Made by a program: the position numbers and the translations under genes. From positions 1 to 10,020 of the forward strand of contig CAZRYT010000019.1 in the NCBI GenBank assembly GCA_964604415.1: a stretch of 10,020 nucleotides of DNA, in the 5' to 3' direction. Source of the DNA: CAZJQT01 sp964604415. Its GTDB lineage: Bacteria > Patescibacteriota > Saccharimonadia > Saccharimonadales > CAZJQT01. Under the pieces are notes generated by a model, which saw only the letters and a list, made by a program, of their open reading frames with translations, was not told the DNA's origin and did no database searches. This document shows, piece by piece, positions 4,820 through 10,020 of the stretch (the stretch's first letter is position 1; each line of letters begins with the position of its first letter).

Positions 4820-5578
4820 ATGGCTGAAATAATCGTCAAAGTCGAGAACCTAACAAAAAGCTACGACAAGAAAAAAGCTGTCGATAACATCAGTTTTGAT
4901 ATTAAAAAAGGCGAAATATTCGGAATCTTGGGTCCAAACGGGGCTGGTAAGACCACAACCCTAGAAGCCATCGAAACACTTCGGGAGATCGATAGCGGCA
5001 CTATAAAAGTTGATGGTCTCGATGTTTCCAAAGATCCACAGAAAGTTAAATACATCATCGGCGTCCAGCCACAAAGTCCAGCTTTTATGGATAAGGTCAA
5101 ACTAACAGAGCAGCTGGAGCAACTGGCATCGGCATACGGCGCCAAAGTTGACACCAAAGCTCTTTTGGAAGAAGTCGGCCTCATCGATAGAGCTAGCAGT
5201 TATGTCGAGCATTTATCTGGCGGTCAAAAACAGCGCTTTAGCATTGTGGCGTCGTTAGTTCACAAACCAAAAGTCTTTTTTATGGATGAACCAACCACTG
5301 GACTTGATCCCCAAGCCAGGCGTAATCTGTGGGATTTGATCAAGCAGACACGTGACAAAGGTGTGACGGTGTTACTCACGACTCATTATATGGAAGAAGC
5401 CGAACTACTTTGTGACCGCGTAGCTATTATGGACAACGGCAAGATTATTGCTCTGGATACGCCAAAGAATCTGGTCAAACAACTGCTCAGTAAAGGTTTT
5501 AAAAAAGCTCAGCACGTTGAGCAGGCCAATCTAGAAGACGTTTTTATTGATCTAACCGGCAAGGAGCTAAGAGATTAA
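4820..5578 (+). CDS. ABC transporter ATP-binding subunit (ABC-2 type exporter)
   Basis: The 252-residue protein is a complete ABC ATPase that powers export with the membrane subunit encoded next. Motifs in order: Walker A GPNGAGKT (38-45); Q-loop glutamine in GVQPQ (Q83); signature LSGGQKQR (132-139); Walker B VFFMDEP (152-158); D-loop GLDPQ (161-165); H-loop histidine in THY (H189). The C-terminal part ends with NLEDVFIDLTGKEL, typical of ATPases paired with ABC-2 permeases of the DrrA/CcmA/NatA group, so it is an exporter rather than an importer. The substrate cannot be told from sequence; drugs, lipids and peptides are all handled by this group. The gene starts leaderless at ATG 4820; AAGGAG near its 3' end probably serves the permease, which begins 1 nt after this stop. 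Confidence 0.95.
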   Translation: MAEIIVKVENLTKSYDKKKAVDNISFDIKKGEIFGILGPNGAGKTTTLEAIETLREIDSGTIKVDGLDVSKDPQKVKYIIGVQPQSPAFMDKVKLTEQLEQLASAYGAKVDTKALLEEVGLIDRASSYVEHLSGGQKQRFSIVASLVHKPKVFFMDEPTTGLDPQARRNLWDLIKQTRDKGVTVLLTTHYMEEAELLCDRVAIMDNGKIIALDTPKNLVKQLLSKGFKKAQHVEQANLEDVFIDLTGKELRD

Positions 5579-5579
5579 T

Positions 5580-6686
5580 ATGCCAAAAAGTTTACTGCCG
5601 GTTAAAGTTTTTGCCAAAATTGGTATTCGCCGCGCCTTTAGGGACAAGACCGCCATCTTCTTTATCTTTTTGTTCCCGCTAATTTTCTTATTTATCTTCG
5701 GCGGCATTTTTGGCAAAACCAACGGCATTTCATTCAAACTTGCGCTAGTAAACCAGGCTGACAACGACTTTGCCAAACAGTTTGTTGATCAACTAGGCAA
5801 GGACAAGGTTTTCAAGATAGATGCCTCAGCCACCTCACTCGATCAGGCCAAAGAGAAAATGACCCGTGGACAATTGGATGCCACCGTGGTGTTACCAGCT
5901 GACTTTGGCACTGTTAAAAACGCTCAATACCCATCTGGCCAGGCCAAGATCTATTACACCCAGAACAGTCAAAGTGCGGCGACGACGCTTGAGGCTGTGC
6001 TGAACTCGGTCTTTGCCGGTGTTAACAAGGGGCTAACCAAGGCCGATCAGCCCTTTAGTGTTAGTTCCCAACAACTCAATGACAGGAGCTTAAAACAGTT
6101 CGATTACACCTTTGCGGGACTACTAGGCTTCAGTATCATTGGCCTGGGTATCTTCGGGCCAGTCAACGTTTTCCCTGAGCTTAAAAAACAAGGCATCTTG
6201 CGTCGACTGCACACGACACCGCTAAAAGTCTGGCAATATTTTGTGGCCAACGTCATTTCACAGGCCGTAGTCGGCATATGTTCCATAGCCATCCAGTTTG
6301 CTGTTGCCATCGGCGTATTCCACCTCAAGCTAACCGGTAATATCTTGGAACTCGTCATATTTATAATGCTGGGTATTGTCACTATTTTTGGTATTGGCAT
6401 GGCGCTAGGTGGCTGGGCCAAAGACCAAAACCAAGCTGCGCCATTGTCTAATATTGTGGTTTTTCCGATGATTTTCCTGTCTGGCACATTCTTCCCACGC
6501 TTTCTAATGCCACAGTGGCTACAAAAAGTTTCCGCTTTTCTGCCGCTTACGCCTGTAATTGACGGCATTCGTTTAATAGAAACCGAAGGTAAACATCTCA
6601 CTCAGATTGGGCCACAGCTAGGCCTGATGGGTGTTTGGATTGTGGTTATATATTTGATTGCTTTCCGCGTCTTCCGCTGGGAGTAA
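5580..6686 (+). CDS. ABC-2 type transporter permease
   Basis: This 368-residue permease partners the ATPase just upstream (1-nt gap, ATG at 5580, AAGGAG at 5561-5566). Topology: a basic amphipathic N-terminus (IRRAFRDK, 16-23), helix 1 at about 26-43, a large outer domain (about 45-175), then five helices at about 178-198, 222-245, 255-279, 286-305 and 345-364. This one-plus-five pattern, with RRLHTTPL (208-215) before the third helix and FLSGTFFPRFLMPQWLQ (299-315) near the fifth, is typical of the ABC2_membrane_3/YhgE-like exporters paired with DrrA-type ATPases. The outer domain has no cysteine. The complex would be two ATPases plus two permeases in the cytoplasmic membrane. Substrate unknown. 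Two strong hairpins follow the stop. Confidence 0.93.
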   Translation: MPKSLLPVKVFAKIGIRRAFRDKTAIFFIFLFPLIFLFIFGGIFGKTNGISFKLALVNQADNDFAKQFVDQLGKDKVFKIDASATSLDQAKEKMTRGQLDATVVLPADFGTVKNAQYPSGQAKIYYTQNSQSAATTLEAVLNSVFAGVNKGLTKADQPFSVSSQQLNDRSLKQFDYTFAGLLGFSIIGLGIFGPVNVFPELKKQGILRRLHTTPLKVWQYFVANVISQAVVGICSIAIQFAVAIGVFHLKLTGNILELVIFIMLGIVTIFGIGMALGGWAKDQNQAAPLSNIVVFPMIFLSGTFFPRFLMPQWLQKVSAFLPLTPVIDGIRLIETEGKHLTQIGPQLGLMGVWIVVIYLIAFRVFRWE

Positions 6687-6692
6687 AGAACC

Positions 6693-6720
6693 ATGAGGGA
6701 ACCGAGATAGGTTCCCTCAT
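6693..6720 (+). terminator. Perfect 11-bp hairpin after the ABC exporter (no T-run)
   Basis: ATGAGGGAACC (6693-6703) pairs perfectly with GGTTCCCTCAT (6710-6720) around the loop GAGATA, starting 6 nt after the permease stop. The stem is strong enough to be a terminator or 3'-end stabiliser, but the downstream sequence is GC-rich (CGCGCCGGGC) with no T-run, so it is not a standard intrinsic terminator. Confidence 0.55.
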
Positions 6721-6724
6721 CGCG

Positions 6725-6752
6725 CCGGGCAAAAAATGTGATTTTTGCTCGG
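6725..6752. repeat. Second tandem hairpin, CCGGGCAAAAA / TTTTTGCTCGG
   Basis: CCGGGCAAAAA (6725-6735) pairs with TTTTTGCTCGG (6742-6752) over 11 positions with one G-U pair, around ATGTGA. It begins 4 bp after the preceding hairpin. The T-run is inside the stem rather than after it. The two hairpins plus the roughly 80 nt before the next -35 box form a 184-bp intergenic block without a convincing gene; it may be a structured 3' region, a small RNA, or a dispersed repeat. Confidence 0.5.
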
Positions 6753-6834
6753 GCTACTCCTTCCTGAAAAGCAAAACTGCACTTCGCCTAACTACTCTGA
6801 GTTCAAAATATTCGCTAAATGAAACGAACAGGGG

Positions 6835-6863
6835 TTGCTTTATTGGCATAAGCGTGTTATAAT
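6835..6863 (+). promoter_or_regulatory. Promoter of the 6871-8971 unit (TTGCTT - 17 bp - TATAAT), leaderless
   Basis: TTGCTT (6835-6840) and TATAAT (6858-6863) are separated by the ideal 17 bp, with TGT before the -10 box. Seven nucleotides (AACAGGT) separate the -10 box from the ATG at 6871, so transcription should start at or beside the ATG. This is the most complete leaderless promoter in the window, and it excludes the longer frame beginning at 6835, which would start inside the -35 box. Confidence 0.82.
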
Positions 6864-6870
6864 AACAGGT

Positions 6871-7209
6871 ATGGCAAATACACGTCATGACCCGGAAAAC
6901 GATTTAGGCTATATAGCACGGACTTATCCGAGTGGTCCTGATGTGCCAAGAAAATCTAGCAAACCTCTTACGAGTTCCCAGCAAAATTATCGAGCCCGGC
7001 GCATAGAAGCTGAAAATGCTCGAGTAATGGATCAACCTATATTAGAGCCAACTGCCGATGAATTAGCGGCCATGACACCCGAAGAAGTAATCAACGTCAA
7101 AGAAGGTCTGCAAGGTGTCAGGGATTTTCTAAAAGCTGGTAAAGTACCAACTAGCCAGACTGTTGAAATTGAACCAGTTCAGACGGAACTGTTTCCAGAC
7201 AGTAAGTAA
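6871..7209 (+). CDS. Small soluble hypothetical protein, first gene of the dus unit
   Basis: The 112-residue protein has no signal peptide, membrane segment or cysteine. It starts MANTRHDPENDLGYIARTYP, has a basic patch (RARRIEAENAR, 41-51), then an acidic helical segment (ADELAAMTPEEVINVKEGLQGVRDFL, about 62-87), and ends in an acidic tail (TELFPDSK). The DELAAMTPEEVINVKEGL stretch looks like a short helix pair; the rest appears disordered. The start is fixed by the promoter 7 nt upstream; the same frame is open back to 6835 but that extension would overlap the promoter. It is followed 8 nt later by another unknown gene with a good ribosome binding site, so the two are co-transcribed and may function together. 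I do not recognise a family. Confidence 0.78.
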   Translation: MANTRHDPENDLGYIARTYPSGPDVPRKSSKPLTSSQQNYRARRIEAENARVMDQPILEPTADELAAMTPEEVINVKEGLQGVRDFLKAGKVPTSQTVEIEPVQTELFPDSK

Positions 7210-7217
7210 GGAGAGCT

Positions 7218-8027
7218 ATGTCAAGCAAACGTGGTCCAGGTCAACAAGGCTTTGAAGTGACAAATCAAATTCCTATCGAACCTGTTGATTTTAAAGAGCG
7301 CCATGGTGTAGCCAGTGCCTTAGACGAGCGTCACCTAGGCAGAGTGGCCACTGAAGCTTTTGTAGAAACTGATTTAGCATTAATTGCTCCTGAAATTTTC
7401 CAGGAAGTATTATTTACAGCTGGCCGTCGATCTGAAAGCCGTTTTATTAATGGACTAGCCATCAATGCAGCTGAAGCCGAATCGGTACCCGGCTCAGTCA
7501 ATCATTTAACTAAACGGGTTGCTCAGCGCACTGATGCTAGCCGCAAGCGGCGCGGTGATACTAATGCTGAGCGCCGAGCTGAAAAGGCAGGTAAATCCAA
7601 AACCGAGACTTTGCAAGGATATTTAGACAAAAGAGAAGGCGTTCTAAGTGGTTTGGATTACGATCTGGAGCAGCTTGAGGGGTTACATGAATCGCTTCAG
7701 CATCGGAACTTAAACCGTGGCTATCAAGGCAAACTCTTAACAAGGCTTAACTACGTTATAGAATTTGTGTTTGGCAATATGTTTGAAGTCATGGCTGATG
7801 AACTAGGCTGGGATAATGCCACTCGCGAGAGCGCTAAACAAGCTATGCGCTATCAAGTTATTTTATCGCCTCACCGGCTTAGCTATACCCAAGCTCTAAC
7901 CAAGGTGGGTATTAAATACACCAAAGCTCGTAGCAATATTTTTAAATCTAAATACGATTGGGCTGATAAGGGACTCAAGAAACTCGACAAAACCGGACAA
8001 ATAGATCTGTTACAATCTAGCAAGTGA
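7218..8027 (+). CDS. Basic soluble hypothetical protein, second gene of the dus unit
   Basis: This 269-residue cytoplasmic protein has no membrane segment and no cysteine. Its N-terminal third (1-95) is mixed; a strongly basic, probably flexible linker (KRVAQRTDASRKRRGDTNAERRAEKAGKSK, about 99-128, shown in part) joins it to a helical C-terminal half (about 130-245) with heptad-like LDYDLEQLEGLHESL (146-160) and FGNMFEVMADELGWD (185-199), then a lysine-rich end. The charge pattern would suit binding to RNA or DNA, which is inference. GGAGAG lies just before the ATG, 8 nt after the preceding stop. It ends in TGA 8025-8027, overlapping the GTG start of the dus gene; its last codons also contain a promoter for dus. 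I do not recognise a family. Confidence 0.78.
   Translation: MSSKRGPGQQGFEVTNQIPIEPVDFKERHGVASALDERHLGRVATEAFVETDLALIAPEIFQEVLFTAGRRSESRFINGLAINAAEAESVPGSVNHLTKRVAQRTDASRKRRGDTNAERRAEKAGKSKTETLQGYLDKREGVLSGLDYDLEQLEGLHESLQHRNLNRGYQGKLLTRLNYVIEFVFGNMFEVMADELGWDNATRESAKQAMRYQVILSPHRLSYTQALTKVGIKYTKARSNIFKSKYDWADKGLKKLDKTGQIDLLQSSK
8011..8016 (+). promoter_or_regulatory. -10 box TACAAT with extended TGT inside the upstream gene, leaderless promoter of dus
   Basis: TGT-TACAAT (8008-8016) lies in the last codons of the 7218-8027 gene. Seven nucleotides (CTAGCAA) separate it from the GTG at 8024. No -35 box at proper spacing is visible and no Shine-Dalgarno sequence precedes the GTG, so dus could be made from a leaderless internal transcript as well as by readthrough of the operon. 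Confidence 0.55.
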
Positions 8028-8971
8028 ATATCTGGGACAAATTACCAAAGCCATTTTTTGTGTTGGCGCCGATGGACGATGTGACCGACACAGTTTTCCG
8101 GCAAGTTGTCGCAGGTACGGCTGCGCCTGATATATTCTTTACTGAGTTTATTAACGTCGACGCTTTGCAGAGTAAGGGCAGAGAAGCCACCTTGCCGCGC
8201 CTCAAATTCACTAAGCAAGAAAAACCATTAATTGCTCAGATATGGGGGTTAAATCCCGAAAATTTTTACAAATCGGCCAAGGACATCCAGAAGCTGGGCT
8301 TTGATGGCGTTGACCTTAATTTTGGCTGTCCAGATAAAAGTGTTACCAGAAACGGGGCCTGTTCAGCCTTTATCCTGCCTGAAAATCGGGGCAGGGCAGT
8401 AGAAATTATTAACGCCACCAGGGCAGGGGCACCTGCACTGCCCTTGTCAGTCAAAACTCGGCTGGGTTTTAGTGAGGTTGACTACAGTTGGCATGAACTA
8501 CTCCTACAACAGAAACTTAACGCGTTAAGTATACACGGCAGGACTAAATCTCAGATGAGCAAAGTCCCAGCCAATTGGGGAGCTATAGCTCATATTCGTG
8601 AAATCCGTGATCAACTCTCCCCTACCACTAAAATAATTGGTAATGGTGATGTATTGACGCGTCAAAAAGGCGAAGCGCTAGCTAAAACCCATGGTTTGGA
8701 CGGCATTATGATTGGCCGCGGGATTTTTAACGATCCGTTTGTTTTTGCCAAAAAATCACCTTGGCACGACTACAGTAGACAACAGAAAATAGACCTGTAT
8801 CGTCGCCACGTAGAGCTGTTTGCTAAAACATGGCAACATAATGAACGCAAAATCTACACCCTCAACAAGTTCTGCAAGATCTACATAAACGGCTTCGACG
8901 GCGCCAAAGAACTCCGCGAACAGTTGATGTTAGCTAAAACCACAACAGAGCTTATTACGCCGCTTTCTTAA
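8024..8971 (+). CDS. dus: tRNA-dihydrouridine synthase
   Basis: This 315-residue flavoenzyme reduces specific uridines in tRNA to dihydrouridine using FMN and NAD(P)H. Visible features: the N-terminal FMN-barrel opening LAPMDDVTDTVFR (14-26), matching the Dus xAPMxxxTDxxFR; DLNFGCPDKSVTRNGACSAF (97-116) with C102 of the GCP motif as the expected catalytic cysteine; VKTRLGF (143-149), where Dus has a conserved KxRxG; the FMN/tRNA-binding HGRTKSQMSK (171-180); IIGNGDV (204-210); and GIMIGRGIFNDPFVF (227-241), the phosphate-binding glycines. The helical C-terminal domain (about 250-315) contacts tRNA. Length fits the family (300-350). Which Dus subtype or uridine position is served cannot be told. 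The GTG start overlaps the previous stop and gives the proper N-terminus; no internal ATG would keep the first strand. Confidence 0.95.
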   Translation: MNIWDKLPKPFFVLAPMDDVTDTVFRQVVAGTAAPDIFFTEFINVDALQSKGREATLPRLKFTKQEKPLIAQIWGLNPENFYKSAKDIQKLGFDGVDLNFGCPDKSVTRNGACSAFILPENRGRAVEIINATRAGAPALPLSVKTRLGFSEVDYSWHELLLQQKLNALSIHGRTKSQMSKVPANWGAIAHIREIRDQLSPTTKIIGNGDVLTRQKGEALAKTHGLDGIMIGRGIFNDPFVFAKKSPWHDYSRQQKIDLYRRHVELFAKTWQHNERKIYTLNKFCKIYINGFDGAKELREQLMLAKTTTELITPLS

Positions 8972-8989
8972 ATTCTTAACACCTTTTTA

Positions 8990-9328
8990 TTACTGGCAGT
9001 TTGTGTGTGAGTTGTTGTATCCTGTTGCGCCTGAATCCTGACCAACCGCACCATCATTAGAGCCGGGTGCACCACCCCCAGTACCGAAGCCACTGCTGTC
9101 ACCTTTTGACCCATTTCCGGGGCCACTTGTAGAACCATAGACACTGTTCTGGTAGTTGAAGGCACCGTGCGCTGCGCCGCAACTTGAGGCGTTGCTGCCA
9201 GCGGCTGCCATTGCTGGTAAAGTCATGCCACCGGCCATAACAAGAACCGCTATTATCCCTGTAACATATTTTTTCGTATTTGTTTTGATGCGTGTTGTAC
9301 CTGTTTGGACGCTATAACGGTATTTCAT
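8990..9328 (-). CDS. Small secreted Gly/Ser/Asn-rich protein, unknown function
   Basis: This 112-residue protein has a basic N-terminus (1-20), a hydrophobic segment (YVTGIIAVLVMAGG, 21-34) and a likely signal peptidase I site after AMA (40-42), leaving about 70 mature residues. The mature part is low in charge and very rich in Gly, Ser, Asn and Ala, with motifs AAHGAFNYQN (51-60) and GAVGQDSGATGYNNSH (93-108), and a single cysteine near each end (C50, C111) that could staple it. A strong AAGGAGGG lies 4-5 nt before the ATG at 9328, and TGG-TATACT (9352-9357) gives an extended -10 promoter, so it is a leadered, well-translated gene. Such short secreted proteins with the GATGYNN ending seem typical of TM7. 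A surface adhesin, matrix or bacteriocin-like role is possible, but nothing decides it. It is convergent with dus, 18 bp away. Confidence 0.8.
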   Translation of the reverse strand: MKYRYSVQTGTTRIKTNTKKYVTGIIAVLVMAGGMTLPAMAAAGSNASSCGAAHGAFNYQNSVYGSTSGPGNGSKGDSSGFGTGGGAPGSNDGAVGQDSGATGYNNSHTNCQ

Positions 9329-9344
9329 AAACCCTCCTTATTTG

Positions 9345-9360
9345 TACTTTAAGTATACCA
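9345..9360 (-). promoter_or_regulatory. Extended -10 promoter TGGTATACT of the secreted protein, with overlapping inverted repeat
   Basis: On the minus strand TGG-TATACT (9360-9352) is an extended -10 box; no -35 hexamer has good spacing. TACTT (9345-9349) and AAGTA (9351-9355) form an inverted repeat around one base, overlapping the -10 box and predicted start near 9345. The leader is about 17 nt and contains AAGGAGGG. Confidence 0.5.
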
Positions 9361-9400
9361 CCAAATCAAAAAACAATTTTTGCAAATACTACCCTTATGC

Positions 9401-9428
9401 TTGCAACTCAAAAGTGAACTTGCATAAT
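9401..9428 (+). promoter_or_regulatory. Promoter of the 9438-9863 gene (TTGCAA - 16 bp - CATAAT)
   Basis: TTGCAA (9401-9406) and CATAAT (9423-9428) are 16 bp apart. Nine nucleotides (AGGACTACT) lie between the -10 box and the ATG at 9438, so the mRNA should have only a 0-3 nt leader. This position also argues against the upstream TTG (9342) in the same frame as the true start, since the promoter would then be inside the gene. Confidence 0.6.
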
Positions 9429-9437
9429 AGGACTACT

Positions 9438-9863
9438 ATGTCTGGCAATATTTTGGATAGAGTGTTCTTTCGGCCGATAAAAGAACCTAATTACATTAAA
9501 CCTTTGGCTTTTGATGACATGCGAGACATGTATCCAGAGAGACTTGATGCGCCAAGAACATTTCTAGAACAAGCCCAAATATTCTGGCAGCATAACCAAG
9601 ACGATAAGGATTGGCGGACTAGCCTTGCCTTTAAGACACTGTTTGAAAAAGTAGCTGAGGTTTTCCCAGCAGGAATACCTATTTATTATGAAGATGAAAC
9701 AACACAGATGAGTGTTTACGAGGTACGAGCTATAGATTCTCAGGGGGAGGGATATTCACGGATAATAGTCAGTCAGTTCGTTAAAACCGAAGGTCAGCAA
9801 GAATGGTATCGGGCTGAATACCAAGGTCCGGCTAAAACAAGCCGTAGTTACGATGATTGGTAA
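9438..9863 (+). CDS. Soluble hypothetical protein, possibly shortened by an in-frame TAA
   Basis: This 141-residue protein has no signal, membrane segment or cysteine. It begins MSGNILDRVFFRPIKEPNY, has an acidic helical middle (FLEQAQIFWQHNQDDKDWRT, 42-61), a helical stretch (FKTLFEKVAEVF, 65-76), and a beta-type C-terminal half with alternating YYEDETTQMSVYEVRAID (83-100) and YSRIIVSQFV (106-115), ending in SRSYDDW. The start is set by a promoter 9 nt upstream; the frame is open back to a TTG at 9342, which would enclose that promoter. The frame also continues for 29 sense codons past the TAA to a second stop at 9951-9953, described separately. It is divergent from the secreted-protein gene. 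I do not recognise a family; the small mixed alpha/beta layout could be many things. Confidence 0.72.
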   Translation: MSGNILDRVFFRPIKEPNYIKPLAFDDMRDMYPERLDAPRTFLEQAQIFWQHNQDDKDWRTSLAFKTLFEKVAEVFPAGIPIYYEDETTQMSVYEVRAIDSQGEGYSRIIVSQFVKTEGQQEWYRAEYQGPAKTSRSYDDW

Positions 9864-9953
9864 GATTTTAGTGAGGCAATAGAATTAGCAACACCTATTC
9901 CAAAAGCGCACCTGTTTGAAGCCATGGCTAACGTCTTTGATATTGCACGCTAA
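9864..9953 (+). other. In-frame extension of the 9438 gene after its TAA (possible lost C-terminus)
   Basis: Directly after TAA 9861-9863 the same frame runs on for 29 sense codons (DFSEAIELATPIPKAHLFEA in its first part) and ends in TAA 9951-9953. The sequence is helix-like and of normal protein composition. A run of 29 open codons is expected by chance about a quarter of the time, so alone it is weak. Support comes from the second stop lying in the loop of a hairpin followed by a T-run, as at the 3073-3687 gene. A TAT/TAC to TAA change in an ancestral longer gene, programmed readthrough, or a sequencing error would all fit; so would chance. Confidence 0.4.
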
Positions 9954-9979
9954 CTCTAGTGGGCGTGCCTGTATTTTTA
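9945..9979 (+). terminator. Possible intrinsic terminator after the 9438 gene
   Basis: GCACGC (9945-9950) pairs with GCGTGC (9963-9968) around a 12-nt loop that contains TAA 9951-9953, and CTGTATTTTT follows. The stem is short and the T-run starts several bases after it, so efficiency is uncertain. Confidence 0.5.
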
Positions 9980-10012
9980 GTAACAACACCTTACTTTCCA
10001 TTCTCGATCTGC

Positions 10013-10018
10013 TATAAT
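10013..10018 (+). promoter_or_regulatory. -10 box TATAAT with extended TGC at the right edge
   Basis: TGC-TATAAT (10010-10018) follows the terminator-like hairpin and precedes the window end by 2 bp. By analogy with the other first genes here, a start codon would be expected within about 6-9 nt beyond the box, just outside the window. No good -35 box is seen. Confidence 0.55.
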
Positions 10019-10020
10019 CA

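Noticed and set aside
4861..5184. Minus-strand open frame opposite the ABC ATPase (107 codons)
   Set aside because: Shadow of the ATPase; Ser/Pro-rich antisense translation of Walker A and neighbours with no initiation signals.
6104..6601. Long minus-strand open frame opposite the permease (165 codons)
   Set aside because: Shadow of the permease gene: the plus-strand frame has clear membrane helices and family motifs, and this one has no promoter or ribosome binding site.
6750..6766. Anti-Shine-Dalgarno-like stretch CTACTCCTTCCT in the intergenic block
   Set aside because: Similar to the 16S rRNA 3' end but not identical, and on the minus strand no start codon lies at the right distance from AGGAAGGAG; treated as chance.
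6635..6862. Open frame overlapping the permease end and the hairpin region (75 codons)
   Set aside because: It begins inside the permease with TTG, lacks a ribosome binding site, crosses both hairpins and runs into the next promoter.
6835..6870. Longer N-terminus for the 6871 protein, starting at TTG 6835
   Set aside because: That start lies inside the -35 box, and the TATAAT box would be within the gene; ATG 6871 sits 7 nt after the -10 box.
8968..9165. Second minus-strand frame within the secreted protein gene
   Set aside because: The alternative frame has a signal peptide, strong ribosome binding site and promoter; this one has none.
9342..9437. Longer N-terminus for the 9438 protein, starting at TTG 9342
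   Set aside because: It would enclose its own promoter, overlaps the promoter of the divergent gene, and encodes an Asn/Lys/Tyr/Cys-rich stretch unlike the rest of the protein.
1..10020. Altered genetic code (UGA as glycine) as in SR1/Gracilibacteria
   Set aside because: The 7218-8027 gene ends in TGA exactly where dus starts, and no gene has in-frame TGA codons, so the standard bacterial code applies.
1..10020. CRISPR array, tRNA or rRNA genes, insertion sequence, prophage or defence system
   Set aside because: No repeat-spacer pattern, no tRNA-like cloverleaf or rRNA sequence, no transposase or integrase motifs and no terminal inverted repeats were seen.

Overview
The window looks like ordinary chromosome from a Candidate Phyla Radiation bacterium, most likely Candidatus Saccharibacteria (TM7). 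The inference rests on compact gene packing, many small membrane or exported proteins of unknown function that resemble recurrent TM7 families, a MurC-type ligase standing alone, and TGA used as a normal stop (the 7218-8027 gene ends in TGA), which argues against the SR1/Gracilibacteria code. This is pattern recognition; no database search was done.

Layout. 1-215 is the tail of a plus-strand beta-propeller-like protein. 271-492 encodes a 73-residue two-helix membrane protein. 558-1738 is a two-gene unit: a secreted helical protein with two cysteines, then a proline-rich single-pass protein. It runs convergently into a minus-strand Mur ligase (1735-3009), overlapping it by 4 bp. A divergent gene (3073-3687) encodes a two-helix membrane protein and ends in a bidirectional terminator shared with the minus-strand membrane-anchored protein 3716-4294. 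4535-4729 encodes a 64-residue protein with its own strong promoter, ribosome binding site and textbook terminator. 4820-6686 is an ABC-2 type exporter pair (ATPase, permease). 6687-6870 is a structured intergenic region. 6871-8971 is a three-gene unit: two unknown soluble proteins and a tRNA-dihydrouridine synthase. 8990-9328 (minus) encodes a small secreted Gly/Ser/Asn-rich protein. 9438-9863 encodes an unknown soluble protein whose reading frame continues past its TAA. A promoter for a further gene lies at the right edge.

How the genes relate. Much of the content concerns the cell envelope: wall precursor synthesis, an exporter, and six small membrane or exported proteins. No recognised defence, mobile or CRISPR system is present. 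The strongest unifying signal is in gene expression. For six or seven genes that begin a transcript, a -10 box sits only 6-9 nt before the start codon and no Shine-Dalgarno sequence is visible, so their mRNAs should be leaderless. Genes inside operons, and the genes for most of the exported proteins and the 64-residue protein, instead have a leader or Shine-Dalgarno sequence. A second pattern is that each of the four exported proteins with a substantial outer domain carries exactly two cysteines there, suggesting disulfide-stabilised folds.
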